From Acidobacteriota bacterium (lineage in GTDB: Bacteria; Acidobacteriota; Vicinamibacteria; Vicinamibacterales; JAFNAJ01): DNA of 37,501 bases. Of this stretch, positions 1 to 8,402 are shown piece by piece. The notes under the pieces were generated by a model, which saw nothing but the letters and a program-made list of their open reading frames with translations, had not been told where the DNA came from and did no database searches. The translations under genes and the position numbers were made by a program. How positions within the stretch are numbered: the first letter of the stretch is position 1; every line of letters begins with the position of its first letter. The stretch spans positions 1 to 37,501 of the forward strand of contig JAFNAJ010000001.1 in assembly GCA_017860085.1 (NCBI GenBank). The letters are read 5' to 3'.

Positions 1-559
1 CCTCCGCGCGCTGCTGGCTCTCGGCGGCGAAACGATCCTGATCGTCGCGACCCACGCCGTAGCGGGCGCCAATCTCCTCAGCCGTCAGCCCCATGTGACA
101 CGTCTTGATCGCGCACGTCAATCCATCGTCGATCATCGTGTCGACGACCTGAGCGTGCCCCATTCGGTATCCCCACCGGGCCCCCTTGAGCAGGAAAGGC
201 GCGTTGCTCATCGACTCCGTGCCACCTGCGACGACGAGTTCGCAGTCGCCCGTGGCGATGCTCTTGGCCGCATGAACGACGGCCTGCAGGCCCGAGCCGC
301 AGACGCGGTTGACGGTCTCGGCCGGCACCTCCACCGGCACGCCCGCCTTGAGCGCGGCCTGCCTGGCGACGTTCATGCCGACGCCGGCCTGCAGGACGCA
401 CCCCATGATGACGTCCCCCACACCATCCGGGGTGGCATGCGCCCGATTCAGGGCTTCCCTGATCACGATCGCTCCCAGGTCGGCCGCGGACAGGTCCTTC
501 AGCGTGCCCCCGAACGACCCGATCGGCGTTCGGCACGCGCTCACGAGGTAGGCATCCAT
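1..559 (-). CDS. Acetyl-CoA acetyltransferase (thiolase), 3' end cut by window edge
   Basis: The N-terminal 186 residues of a thiolase that condenses two acetyl-CoA to acetoacetyl-CoA or cleaves it. Translation starts at ATG 559 and gives MDAYLVSACRTPIGSFGGTL, the usual thiolase opening. NRVCGSGLQAV places the acyl-accepting Cys at residue 87, and VAGGTESMSNAPF follows. The C-terminal half with the His and second Cys lies beyond base 1. The start codon is 1 nt after the stop of the acetoacetyl-CoA synthetase gene, so the two are co-transcribed and probably translationally coupled. Together they would activate acetoacetate and split it into acetyl-CoA. Family assignment is firm; the exact chain-length preference cannot be read from this fragment. 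Confidence 0.93.
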   Translation of the reverse strand, partial: MDAYLVSACRTPIGSFGGTLKDLSAADLGAIVIREALNRAHATPDGVGDVIMGCVLQAGVGMNVARQAALKAGVPVEVPAETVNRVCGSGLQAVVHAAKSIATGDCELVVAGGTESMSNAPFLLKGARWGYRMGHAQVVDTMIDDGLTCAIKTCHMGLTAEEIGARYGVGRDDQDRFAAESQQRAE

Positions 560-560
560 C

Positions 561-2516
561 TCAACGCTCCAGTTGGGGCAGGTTCTTGAACAGTTCGAGG
601 GCCTCCGGGTTGGCCAGCGCTTCGCGATTGCGTACCGGTCGGCCGTGGACGACGTCGCGCACGGCCAGTTCCACGATCTTGCCACTCTTCGTACGCGGGA
701 TGTCGGCGACGGCCACGATTCGAGCCGGGACGTGTCGGGGCGTGGTGCTCTCTCTCACCTTCTGCCGGATCCGCGCCTCGAGTGCCGCGTCGAGCGCCAT
801 TCCCTCGCGCAGGCGCACGAACAGCACGACCCGCTGGTCGCCGTCCCAGTCCTGTCCCACGACGAGGCTCTCCACCACCTCGTCGAGCTGCTCCACCTGA
901 CGGTAGATCTCGGCAGTGCCGATGCGAACCCCGCCTGGGTTGAGCGTGGCGTCCGAACGCCCGTGGATGACCAGCCCGTCATGCTCGGTGATCTCCGCCC
1001 AGTCGCCGTGACACCACGCGCCAGCGAAGCGCTCGAAGTATGCCGCGCGGTACTTGCGACCGTCGCCATCGTTCCAGAAACTCAGCGGCATCGACGGAAA
1101 CGGTCGCTTGCACACGAGCTCGCCGGTCTGTTGGCGCACGGGTTCGCCGCGCTCATCGAAGACGTCCACGTCCATGCCGAGCCCGCAAGCCTGAATCTCG
1201 CCACGCCAGACGGGCCCGATCGGATTCCCGAGAACGAAGCAGCTGACGATGTCGGTGCCGCCCGAGATCGACGCGAGGTGCACGTCGGCCCTGATCCGCC
1301 TGTAGACGAAGTCGAAGCTCTCCGGGGCCAGCGGCGACCCCGTCGACGTGATCGTCCGCACGGAGTCGAGCCGATGCGTGTCGATCGGCGCGAGGCCGGC
1401 CTTCTCGACCGACGCGATGAACTTCGCCGAGGTGCCGAACAGGGTCATGCGCGTCTCCTCGGCCAGATCGAACAGGACGTTGCCGTTCGGATGGAATGGC
1501 GACCCGTCGTAGAGCACGATCGTCGCGTCGGAGGCGAGGGCCGATGCGAGCCAGTTCCACATCATCCACCCACAGGTCGTGAAGTAGAAGACGCGATCGC
1601 CCGGATGGATGTCGCAGTGCAGTTGGTGCTCCTTGAGGTGCTGGAGGAGCGTGCCACCGGCGCCGTGCAGGATGCACTTCGGTGCCCCGGTGGTGCCGGA
1701 CGAGTAGAGGATGTAGAGCGGCTGATCGAACGGCCACGGCTCGAACTCGATCGGTCGCGGCCGGAAGGTGTTCAGAAGGGTCGACCATCCCACTGCGCCA
1801 CGAAGCCCACGGATGTCCGCGCTCTCGGCGACGTACGGGACGACAATCGTGCGCTCGACGGTCGGGAGCCCTGCCAGGATGGGCCCCAGTCGCGAGAGGC
1901 AATCGTGTGCCTTGCCGCCGTAGAAGTACCCGTCTGCAGCGAGGAGCACCTTGGGCGAGATCTGCCCGAAGCGGTCCAGCACGCCCCGCACGCCGAAGTC
2001 CGGTGAGCACGACGACCAGATCGCGCCGAGGGTTGCGGTGGCCAGCATCCCGATCACGGCCGCCGGCAGGTTCGGCAGATACGCGGCGACGCGATCGCCC
2101 GGGCCCACCCCGGCGTCACGCAGGGCCTGCGCCAGACGCGAAACGTCGTCGTGAAGCGCTGCTCGCGTGAGCGTCTGCCTGACGCGGCCCTCGCCCGAGA
2201 ACACGATGGCCTCACGCTCGTCGGGTCGACCCAGGAGGTTCTCGGCGAAGTTCAGGCGGGCGGTGGGAAAGAACCGCGCCCCCGGCATCAGGTGCGGATC
2301 CGAGACCGGTGGACCCTCCCCACGCGATCCGACGACACCGCAGGCGTCCCACACCTCGGCCCAGAAACGACCGAGGTCGTCGACCGACCACGCGTGCAGA
2401 TCGCGGTAGGTGGGCAGCTCACGGCCTGCCGCGATCGAGGCTCGACGCAGGAACGCCGAGAGGTGCGCCTGCGCGACCCGATCGTCCGAGGGAACCCACA
2501 GCGGCTCTCGAACCAT
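561..2516 (-). CDS. Acetoacetyl-CoA synthetase
   Basis: A 651-residue adenylate-forming enzyme that joins acetoacetate to CoA using ATP, in the cytosol. The ATP-binding loop SSGTTGAPK is at 272-280, followed by CGWMMWNWL and the hinge region HGDWAEITEHDGLVIHGRSD. The C-terminal TKSGK motif gives the catalytic Lys613. Length and the N-terminal ACAS-type extension fit the acetoacetyl-CoA synthetase family rather than acetyl-CoA synthetase, and the adjacent thiolase supports this. ATG 2516 is chosen because the open frame upstream (to 2576) runs back through the end of tyrA and looks non-coding. The gene starts 10 nt after the tyrA stop, so it is the penultimate visible gene of the aromatic operon transcript. 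A related acyl substrate cannot be ruled out. Confidence 0.9.
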   Translation of the reverse strand: MVREPLWVPSDDRVAQAHLSAFLRRASIAAGRELPTYRDLHAWSVDDLGRFWAEVWDACGVVGSRGEGPPVSDPHLMPGARFFPTARLNFAENLLGRPDEREAIVFSGEGRVRQTLTRAALHDDVSRLAQALRDAGVGPGDRVAAYLPNLPAAVIGMLATATLGAIWSSCSPDFGVRGVLDRFGQISPKVLLAADGYFYGGKAHDCLSRLGPILAGLPTVERTIVVPYVAESADIRGLRGAVGWSTLLNTFRPRPIEFEPWPFDQPLYILYSSGTTGAPKCILHGAGGTLLQHLKEHQLHCDIHPGDRVFYFTTCGWMMWNWLASALASDATIVLYDGSPFHPNGNVLFDLAEETRMTLFGTSAKFIASVEKAGLAPIDTHRLDSVRTITSTGSPLAPESFDFVYRRIRADVHLASISGGTDIVSCFVLGNPIGPVWRGEIQACGLGMDVDVFDERGEPVRQQTGELVCKRPFPSMPLSFWNDGDGRKYRAAYFERFAGAWCHGDWAEITEHDGLVIHGRSDATLNPGGVRIGTAEIYRQVEQLDEVVESLVVGQDWDGDQRVVLFVRLREGMALDAALEARIRQKVRESTTPRHVPARIVAVADIPRTKSGKIVELAVRDVVHGRPVRNREALANPEALELFKNLPQLER

Positions 2517-2526
2517 CTCGCGCAGA

Positions 2527-3441
2527 TTATAAGTCCCGGGTCGACAGCCGAGCGCGCCAGGCGGCCGCGGCCGCAAAGGCCCTCATCACGGCATCGCGAT
2601 CACCGAGCCCGCGGCGCATGGCGGACAGCTCCTCGATGAGGCGGTCGATGGCCGCTTCCAGGTGGTCGGCATTCGTGGCGCAGATATCCGCCCAGATGTC
2701 GCCCGGGCTCGACGCGAGCCGCGTCGTGTCGAGGAGGCCGCCCGCGGCCAGGTCCAGTCCCTCGTCTCCAACGGCCTCCCCGACCACGCGCATCAGCGCG
2801 CTGGCCGTCAGCTGCGGCAGGTGACTGACGAACGCGAGCAATGCGTCGTGGCGCGCCGGGTCCATGGGCATGGGTCGCGCCCCAACGGCCTCGACGAACG
2901 CCGAGACTTTCGAGAGGACCTCGCCTGGGAGGTCACCGCTCGGGGTGAGGATCCAGCGCCGACCGACGAACAGTCCGGCGGCCGCCGAGCCCAGTCCGCC
3001 GCGAGCGGCGCCAGTGAGGGGATGACCGCCGACAAACGACAACCGCCCCGGCAAGTCCGCCGCGGCGCGAACCACCGCGCGCTTGGTACTGCTGACGTCG
3101 GTGACGACAGCGTCTCCCGCAACGACGTCTGGCAGGTCGCGCAGGATGGAGATGGTCTGCAGGACGGGGGCCGAGAGGACGACCAAGTCGGCCTCGGCCA
3201 GCATGCCGAGGTCGTCGGCCCCGACGTCGATGGCGTGGCGGACCATCGCCTGCTCGAGCACCTCCTTCCGGTCCACCCCGATCACCAGCGTCGTCGGCCA
3301 GACCTCCCGGGCGGCAAGCGCGATCGACCCACCGATGAGCCCCAGACCGACCACCCCGATCCGCGCAAAGGGCGGTGGGCCCTCAGCGGGCGTCAGCGTG
3401 GTGTCGGCCGCACGGACCGGCAGACGTCGCGCGGCGGCCAC
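2527..3441 (-). CDS. tyrA: Prephenate dehydrogenase
   Basis: A 304-residue NAD(P)-dependent enzyme that oxidises and decarboxylates prephenate to 4-hydroxyphenylpyruvate on the way to tyrosine. It has a Rossmann loop GLGLIGG at 32-38, DVSSTKRAVV, the catalytic-His motif GGHPLTGAARGG (His140) and SHLPQLTASAL, all hallmarks of TyrA. There is no C-terminal ACT domain, so direct Tyr inhibition through such a domain is not expected. The start is set at GTG 3441, 1 nt after the stop of the DAHP synthase gene. An ATG at 3495 would lengthen it by 18 residues but lies inside aroF. GTG 3417 is a further alternative that still keeps the Rossmann fold intact. It is the Tyr-branch gene of the supraoperon. 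Confidence 0.93.
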   Translation of the reverse strand: MAAARRLPVRAADTTLTPAEGPPPFARIGVVGLGLIGGSIALAAREVWPTTLVIGVDRKEVLEQAMVRHAIDVGADDLGMLAEADLVVLSAPVLQTISILRDLPDVVAGDAVVTDVSSTKRAVVRAAADLPGRLSFVGGHPLTGAARGGLGSAAAGLFVGRRWILTPSGDLPGEVLSKVSAFVEAVGARPMPMDPARHDALLAFVSHLPQLTASALMRVVGEAVGDEGLDLAAGGLLDTTRLASSPGDIWADICATNADHLEAAIDRLIEELSAMRRGLGDRDAVMRAFAAAAAWRARLSTRDL

Positions 3442-3442
3442 G

Positions 3443-4492
3443 CTACCGGCCCCAGCCGCGCCTCGCCACCGGTTCCACGCAGATGCTGCGCCCAATGGCC
3501 GGGGCGATGATCCGAAGCTCGGCCATCAGCCGCTCGAACTGCGACGGGAACATCGACTGCGCGCCATCGCTCAGCGCGTGGTCGGGATCGCAGTGCACCT
3601 CGATGAGCAGGCCGTCGGCGCCGGCAGCGACGGCGGCCCGCGCCATGGGCGCGACCTTGTCACGACGGCCCGTGCCGTGGCTCGGATCGACGAACACGGG
3701 CAAGTGGCTCAGTTTCTTGACGACAGGAATGGCCGAGATGTCGAGGGTGTTGCGCGTGTAGCTCTCGAACGTACGGATCCCCCGCTCGCACAGGATCACG
3801 TGCATGTTGCCGCCGGCCAGCACGTACTCCGACGACAGCAACCACTCCTCGATGGTTGCCGAGATCCCCCGCTTGAGCAGGATGGGCTTGCGCGTCTTGC
3901 CGAGCTCGCGCAACAGCGTGAAGTTCTGCATGTTCCGCGCGCCCACCTGCAGGACGTCGGCGTATTGCACCACCACCTCGATCTGGCTCGCATCCATCAC
4001 CTCGGTGACCAGCGGCAACCCGTGTTGATCGGCGGCTGCGCGCAGCAGCCGCAGGCCCTCCTCGCCGAGCCCCTGGAAGCTGTAGGGCGAACTGCGGGGC
4101 TTGAAGGCCCCCCCGCGCAAGACCTTGGCGCCGGCCCGCTTGACGGCCGCCGCCGTGGCCTGCACCTGCTGCTCGCTCTCAGCCGAACAAGGGCCTGCCA
4201 TCACGATGACCTCGTCGCCGCCAATCCGCACGTCGCCGCACAGGAAGACCGTGTCGTCCTGCTTGAAGGTCCGGCTGGCCAGCTTGAACGGCTCGGTGAT
4301 GCGCACGACCTCCTGGACGCCCTCGAGCAGTTCGACCAGCCGAGGATCCCCCATCCGGGCGCCACCCACTGCCCCGATCACCGTTCGGGTCGCCCCAGTC
4401 GACCGGTGCACGTCGTAGCCCATCGTCACGAGCTGGGCCACGACCCGTTCGATCTGCTCCTCGGTCGCCCGTTCCTCCATCACGACCACCAT
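3443..4492 (-). CDS. aroF: 3-deoxy-7-phosphoheptulonate (DAHP) synthase, type I-beta
   Basis: A 349-residue first enzyme of the shikimate pathway, condensing phosphoenolpyruvate and erythrose 4-phosphate. Residues 1 to about 70 form the ferredoxin-like regulatory domain typical of the Thermotoga-type I-beta enzyme, a domain known to bind Tyr or Phe. The barrel follows, with the metal-site motif MAGPCSAES (Cys102), RGGAFKPRSSPYSFQG at 126-141 and VDPSHGTGRRD near the end. ATG 4492 is preferred because GGAGG sits 5 nt upstream and the protein then begins MVVVMEERAT, as in the family. A GTG at 4507 would overlap the chorismate mutase stop by 4 nt but lacks that support. Chorismate mutase is the next gene upstream and is separate, not fused as in some Gram-positive bacteria. 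Confidence 0.95.
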   Translation of the reverse strand: MVVVMEERATEEQIERVVAQLVTMGYDVHRSTGATRTVIGAVGGARMGDPRLVELLEGVQEVVRITEPFKLASRTFKQDDTVFLCGDVRIGGDEVIVMAGPCSAESEQQVQATAAAVKRAGAKVLRGGAFKPRSSPYSFQGLGEEGLRLLRAAADQHGLPLVTEVMDASQIEVVVQYADVLQVGARNMQNFTLLRELGKTRKPILLKRGISATIEEWLLSSEYVLAGGNMHVILCERGIRTFESYTRNTLDISAIPVVKKLSHLPVFVDPSHGTGRRDKVAPMARAAVAAGADGLLIEVHCDPDHALSDGAQSMFPSQFERLMAELRIIAPAIGRSICVEPVARRGWGR

Positions 4493-4503
4493 GCCATCCT
4501 CCG

Positions 4504-4815
4504 TCACGCGTCCGCGCGCGTTCGGTCACCCTCGGGACCGTGCGTCGCTTGCTCGAGCGCTTCGCGCTCCAGGCGTCTTGCTTCGTCGATGATCCGCTCG
4601 AAGAGCCTCGTCATCGCCTGCCCGTCCAGCGGCCCTTTGTTCACGCCCCGCACGTGGGCCAGCACCTGCTGCTCACGGTCTGGCTGGTAGACGGCGAGGC
4701 CCAGCGCGTGCTTCAGTCGCCCAATCGCCAGCGCGCACTCGGCTCTCGCGCTGAGCAGCGCCACCAGCTCCTCGTCGAGGTCGTCGATCCGTCGACGCAG
4801 GTCGTCGATGGTCAC
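4504..4815 (-). CDS. aroQ: Chorismate mutase, AroQ class
   Basis: A small all-helical enzyme of 103 residues that rearranges chorismate to prephenate, feeding Tyr and Phe synthesis. The chain reads IDDLRRRIDDLDEELVALLS, then an Arg24 and Lys35 helix, YQPDREQQVL and FERIIDEARRLE. This is the standard AroQ pattern with the conserved Arg, Lys, Asp and Glu positions of the E. coli enzyme. It starts at GTG 4815, whose GTGA overlaps the trpA stop. It is therefore translationally coupled to trpA, although it serves the competing branch. No prephenate dehydratase is fused to it or present nearby. Confidence 0.93.
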   Translation of the reverse strand: MTIDDLRRRIDDLDEELVALLSARAECALAIGRLKHALGLAVYQPDREQQVLAHVRGVNKGPLDGQAMTRLFERIIDEARRLEREALEQATHGPEGDRTRADA

Positions 4816-5645
4816 CGCGGGCCGTCCTGTTCGCCGCCGAGCGGCCTCGGAGCGCACCCCCGACGAAGCGCGCGCACGAAGGCCTCGACGTGCTCGACCA
4901 ACGCGTCCGACTGCCCCCAGCGCCCGATCACGTCCACGAGGGCACTGCCAACCACGGCGGCGTCGGCCCACTGGGCCACGTCGGCCACGTGCTCAGGGGT
5001 CGAGAGCCCAAACCCGACGGCCACCGGCAGCGCCGTCTCGCGCTTGATGCGCGCCACCAGGTCGCGCGCTCCGTCGGCCAGGGACGCGCGCGCGCCGGTC
5101 ACACCCAGGCGAGAGATCGCGTAGAGGAACCCGCGCCCGAGGCGACCCGCCTCACGAATGCGGGCCGGCGTGGTAGTCGGACTCAGCAGGAAGATGGTAT
5201 CAAGCCCCACCCCTTCGAGCGCAGCGCGCAGGCCGCCGGCCTCCTCGACGGGCAGATCGAGGACGAGCACGCCATCGACGCCTGCCTCCGAGGCTCTGGC
5301 CGCGAAGCGGTCCAGCCCCACCCTGACGACGGGGTTCGCGTACGTGAAGAGCACGATCGGGGCGCGGATGGCCGCTCGCTCGCGAGCGACCATCTCGAGC
5401 GTGGCCGCGAGCGTGGTGCCCGACGCGAGAGCCCGTTCCGAGGCTCGCTGGATCACGGGACCGTCGGCGAGCGGGTCCGAGAACGGCACGCCTATCTCGA
5501 GGATGTCGGCCCCAGCGCCGTCGAGTGCCCCGAGGACTCGTGCCGACCGCTCGAGATCTGGATCGCCGGCCGTGACGTAGGTCACCAACCCGGCACGTCG
5601 TTCGGCGCCCAGCCGCTCGAACGTCTCTCGAATTCGCGACCTCAC
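4812..5645 (-). CDS. trpA: Tryptophan synthase alpha chain
   Basis: A 277-residue TIM-barrel subunit that cleaves indole-3-glycerol phosphate and passes indole to TrpB. The catalytic Glu and Asp are in LEIGVPFSDPLADGP, and the phosphate-binding loop region is present in LYAISRLGVTGAR. The start is GTG 5645, where GTGA overlaps the trpB stop, so alpha and beta chains are coupled as expected for a stoichiometric complex. Length and motif order are normal for the family. Confidence 0.97.
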   Translation of the reverse strand: MRSRIRETFERLGAERRAGLVTYVTAGDPDLERSARVLGALDGAGADILEIGVPFSDPLADGPVIQRASERALASGTTLAATLEMVARERAAIRAPIVLFTYANPVVRVGLDRFAARASEAGVDGVLVLDLPVEEAGGLRAALEGVGLDTIFLLSPTTTPARIREAGRLGRGFLYAISRLGVTGARASLADGARDLVARIKRETALPVAVGFGLSTPEHVADVAQWADAAVVGSALVDVIGRWGQSDALVEHVEAFVRALRRGCAPRPLGGEQDGPR

Positions 5646-6898
5646 AACGACGGCTCCTGCCCCGCCGCGTCCGGGCGCAGTTGCCGTTCAACTGCCTGCA
5701 CGTCCTTGTCGCCCCGGCCCGAGAGGTTGACCAGCACGAGCTCAGGGGGTGACGACTCGCGCGCCAGTTCCCTGAGGTGCGCAATCCCGTGGGCGGACTC
5801 GAGCGCTGGGACGATGCCCTCGGTGCGGGCAAGCCACTGAAACGCCTCGAGCGCCTGTGCGTCGCTCACGTGTGCATACTCGGCGCGGCCCGACGATCGC
5901 AGCCACGCGTGCTCGGGGCCGATGGCCGCGTAGTCGAGCCCTGCCGACACCGAGTGGGTGGCGCCGATGTTGCCCGCGTCGTCTTGCAGCACGAAAGTGC
6001 GCGTGCCCTGAAGGATCCCCGGGCTGCCGCCCGCGAACCGCGCGGCATGACGGCCGGCCTCGATCGCCTCCCCTCCTGCCTCGACGCCAATCAACCGGAC
6101 GGCCGAGTCATCGATGAACGCGTCGAAGAGGCCCAGCGCGTTGCTGCCACCGCCCACGCAGGCCACCACCGCGTCAGGCAACCGCCCGTACTGTGCCAGG
6201 CACTGCGCGCGGGCCTCCTGCCCAATCACGGACTGGAACTCCCGGACCATGAGGGGGTAGGGGTGCGGCCCGAGCGCCGAGCCGAGCAGGTAGTGTGTGT
6301 CGTGCACGTTCGCGACCCAGTCGCGCATGGCCTCGTTGATCGCGTCCTTCAGGGTCCGACTTCCCGCATCGACGCCGTGCACGCGTGCGCCGAGCAGACG
6401 CATGCGGAACACGTTCAGGGCCTGACGGGCCATGTCGTCGACGCCCATGTACACGTCGCACGCCAGTCCGAGCAGTGCGCACACCGTGGCCGTGGCGACC
6501 CCGTGCTGGCCGGCGCCGGTCTCGGCCACGACGCGACGCTTCCCCATGCGCACGGCGAGCAGGCCCTGGCCGAGCGCATTGTTGATCTTGTGCGCGCCGG
6601 TGTGCGCCAGGTCCTCACGCTTCAGCAGCACCCTTGACGCGCCGAGCGCACTGGCCAGGCGCCGTGCCTCGTGGAGGGGTGTCGGGCGGCCGACGTAGTG
6701 GCGCAAGAGCGACGTGAACTGTTGCTCGAACGCCGGGTCGCTCCGGGCGTCGAGATAGGCCGCTTCGAGCTCGGCAATGGGCGCCACGAGCGTCTCGGGC
6801 ACGAAGCGGCCGCCGAACTCACCAAAGTAGCCGCGCGCGTCCGGATCGCGTCGCCCGAAGGCGCCGCGCACGGTGACGGGTGGTGCCTGGTCTTCCAT
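5642..6898 (-). CDS. trpB: Tryptophan synthase beta chain
   Basis: A 418-residue PLP enzyme that joins indole and serine to make Trp, in a complex with TrpA. The PLP lysine is Lys104 in HTGAHKINN; GAGQHGVATAT and the phosphate loop CVGGGSNALG follow. The opening GYFGEFGGRFVPETL is typical of TrpB1. ATG 6898 is preferred over the long upstream frame because that extension would run antiparallel to the reading of trpF. GAGGT is placed 3 nt before ATG, and the trpF stop is 5 nt upstream. Confidence 0.97.
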   Translation of the reverse strand: MEDQAPPVTVRGAFGRRDPDARGYFGEFGGRFVPETLVAPIAELEAAYLDARSDPAFEQQFTSLLRHYVGRPTPLHEARRLASALGASRVLLKREDLAHTGAHKINNALGQGLLAVRMGKRRVVAETGAGQHGVATATVCALLGLACDVYMGVDDMARQALNVFRMRLLGARVHGVDAGSRTLKDAINEAMRDWVANVHDTHYLLGSALGPHPYPLMVREFQSVIGQEARAQCLAQYGRLPDAVVACVGGGSNALGLFDAFIDDSAVRLIGVEAGGEAIEAGRHAARFAGGSPGILQGTRTFVLQDDAGNIGATHSVSAGLDYAAIGPEHAWLRSSGRAEYAHVSDAQALEAFQWLARTEGIVPALESAHGIAHLRELARESSPPELVLVNLSGRGDKDVQAVERQLRPDAAGQEPSL

Positions 6899-6903
6899 CG
6901 ACC

Positions 6904-7545
6904 TCAACCGTTCTCCGTCCTGGGCCCAGCCGATGCGACCCTGACGGCCTCGAAGAATGCCCGCATCCGGCCCGCGTCCTTGACACCTGGCGACGCTTCC
7001 ACGCCCGACGCCACGTCGAGCGCCCACGGCTGCACCGACCGGATGGCCTCGGCAACGTTTCCCGCCGTGAGGCCACCCGCCAGGATGCTCCTCCGTCGCC
7101 GCGCCAGCCGGGCGGCCAGCGCCCAGTCCGCGACGCGACCAGTTCCACCCCGGCGCGCGCGATCGTCGGTATCGACGAGGAGCGTGACCTCGCCGGGCCA
7201 CACCTCGGCTACGACGTCGACCGTCGTGGGCGTCAGCCGCACGGCCTTGATCACCGGTCGTGGCAATCTCGCGGCTAGCGATGGGCCTTCGTCGCCGTGC
7301 AGTTGCACGGCCGCGAGCGGAACGTGCTCGCACCATCGGCGCACCTCGTCGGCGGGCGCGTTGACGAACACGCCGACCAGTACGACGAACGGCGGCAACG
7401 CCCGCGCAATGTCCCTGGCCTGGTCGAGCGCCACGACGCGCGGGCTGCCCCTCCACGTCACCACGCCGATGGCGCTGGCCCCGAGATCGACCGCCATTTC
7501 GGCATCGGCAGGCCGCGTGACGCCACACACCTTCACGCGGGTCAC
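6904..7545 (-). CDS. trpF: Phosphoribosylanthranilate isomerase
   Basis: A 213-residue TIM-barrel enzyme that isomerises phosphoribosylanthranilate to CdRP. The N-terminal strand VKVCGVTR carries the catalytic Cys, and LLVDTDDRARRGGTGR carries the catalytic Asp. The phosphate loop ILAGGLTAGNV and ALDVASGVEASPGVKD complete the family signature. It starts at GTG 7545, with GTGA overlapping the trpC stop. It is a stand-alone gene, not fused to trpC. Confidence 0.96.
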   Translation of the reverse strand: MTRVKVCGVTRPADAEMAVDLGASAIGVVTWRGSPRVVALDQARDIARALPPFVVLVGVFVNAPADEVRRWCEHVPLAAVQLHGDEGPSLAARLPRPVIKAVRLTPTTVDVVAEVWPGEVTLLVDTDDRARRGGTGRVADWALAARLARRRRSILAGGLTAGNVAEAIRSVQPWALDVASGVEASPGVKDAGRMRAFFEAVRVASAGPRTENG

Positions 7546-8402
7546 GGCGGCACTCCCTGGTCGGCTCTTGTCGAGCCTGACGCGAGGCACCGTCGACCGG
7601 CCCCGAGCAAGTCCGCCAACGCGGCCCCCGGGTCGGGCGACGCCATGAAATGCTCGCCGATCAGGAACGCGTCGTATCCCGCCAAGGCCAACCCTGCGAC
7701 CACTGAAGGGTCCTTGAGACCGCTCTCCGCCACGGCCACCACATGGCCAGGCAACCGTGCAGCCAGGTCTCGTGAGGTCGAGGCCGACACTTCGAGCGTT
7801 CGCAGATTCCTGTTGTTCACGCCGACGATGTCGGCCCCCGCATCCACGGCACGGGCGACCTCGGTCGCGTCGTGCACCTCGACGACGGCCGCAAGCCCGA
7901 GGCCAGAGGCCTCCCCGAGCAGCGCCGCGAGTTGGTGCTGCTCGAGCGCCGCGACGATCAGCAGCACAGCGTCGGCGCCGTGTGCGACGGCCTCGAACAA
8001 CTGGTAGCGGTCGACGATGAAGTCCTTGCGGAGCACCGGAGTGGTGACGACCCGTCGGACTGCGGAGAGGTGATCCAGCGCGCCATCGAAAAAACACGGC
8101 TCGGTCAAGACCGACACGGCCACCGCGCCGGCGGCTTGGTACGCCGAGGCAATGCGGGGCGGATCGTACGCCGCCCGCAACACTCCACGAGACGGCGAAC
8201 GCCGCTTGCACTCGGCAATCACGCGGACATGGGGCCCAGTGCCGAGCGCCGATCTGAAGGCGGACCCTCTCGGCACGTGTCCCACGCACAGCCGCTCCAG
8301 CTCCGCCAGCGGAACCCGCGCCTCTCGCGCCTCGACGGTGCGTCGCGTCGAAGCGACAATCGCCTCGAGGAGATCGCCACCAGATCCCGGGGGCACCGTC
8401 AT
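7542..8402 (-). CDS. trpC: Indole-3-glycerol phosphate synthase
   Basis: A 286-residue TIM-barrel enzyme that closes the indole ring from CdRP. Motifs are VIAECKRRSPSRG with the catalytic Lys, VLTEPCFFDGALDHL, PVLRKDFIVDRYQ, GVNNRNLRTLEV and AESGLK. The start is ATG 8402, whose ATGA overlaps the trpD stop; an ATG seven codons upstream lies inside trpD and is less likely. Gene order trpD-trpC-trpF with tight overlaps matches a classical trp operon. Confidence 0.96.
   Translation of the reverse strand: MTVPPGSGGDLLEAIVASTRRTVEAREARVPLAELERLCVGHVPRGSAFRSALGTGPHVRVIAECKRRSPSRGVLRAAYDPPRIASAYQAAGAVAVSVLTEPCFFDGALDHLSAVRRVVTTPVLRKDFIVDRYQLFEAVAHGADAVLLIVAALEQHQLAALLGEASGLGLAAVVEVHDATEVARAVDAGADIVGVNNRNLRTLEVSASTSRDLAARLPGHVVAVAESGLKDPSVVAGLALAGYDAFLIGEHFMASPDPGAALADLLGAGRRCLASGSTRADQGVPP

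Noticed and set aside
573..2006. Long plus-strand open frame opposite acetoacetyl-CoA synthetase
   Set aside because: It is a GC-rich shadow: the minus strand encodes a complete, motif-bearing enzyme, and the plus frame has no recognisable domain.
3083..4690. 535-codon plus-strand frame across tyrA, aroF and aroQ
   Set aside because: It crosses three genes with clear catalytic motifs on the other strand and shows no domain of its own.
6899..7528. N-terminal extension of trpB by 210 codons
   Set aside because: It overlaps trpF in another frame, and TrpB homology starts just after ATG 6898, which has GAGGT upstream.
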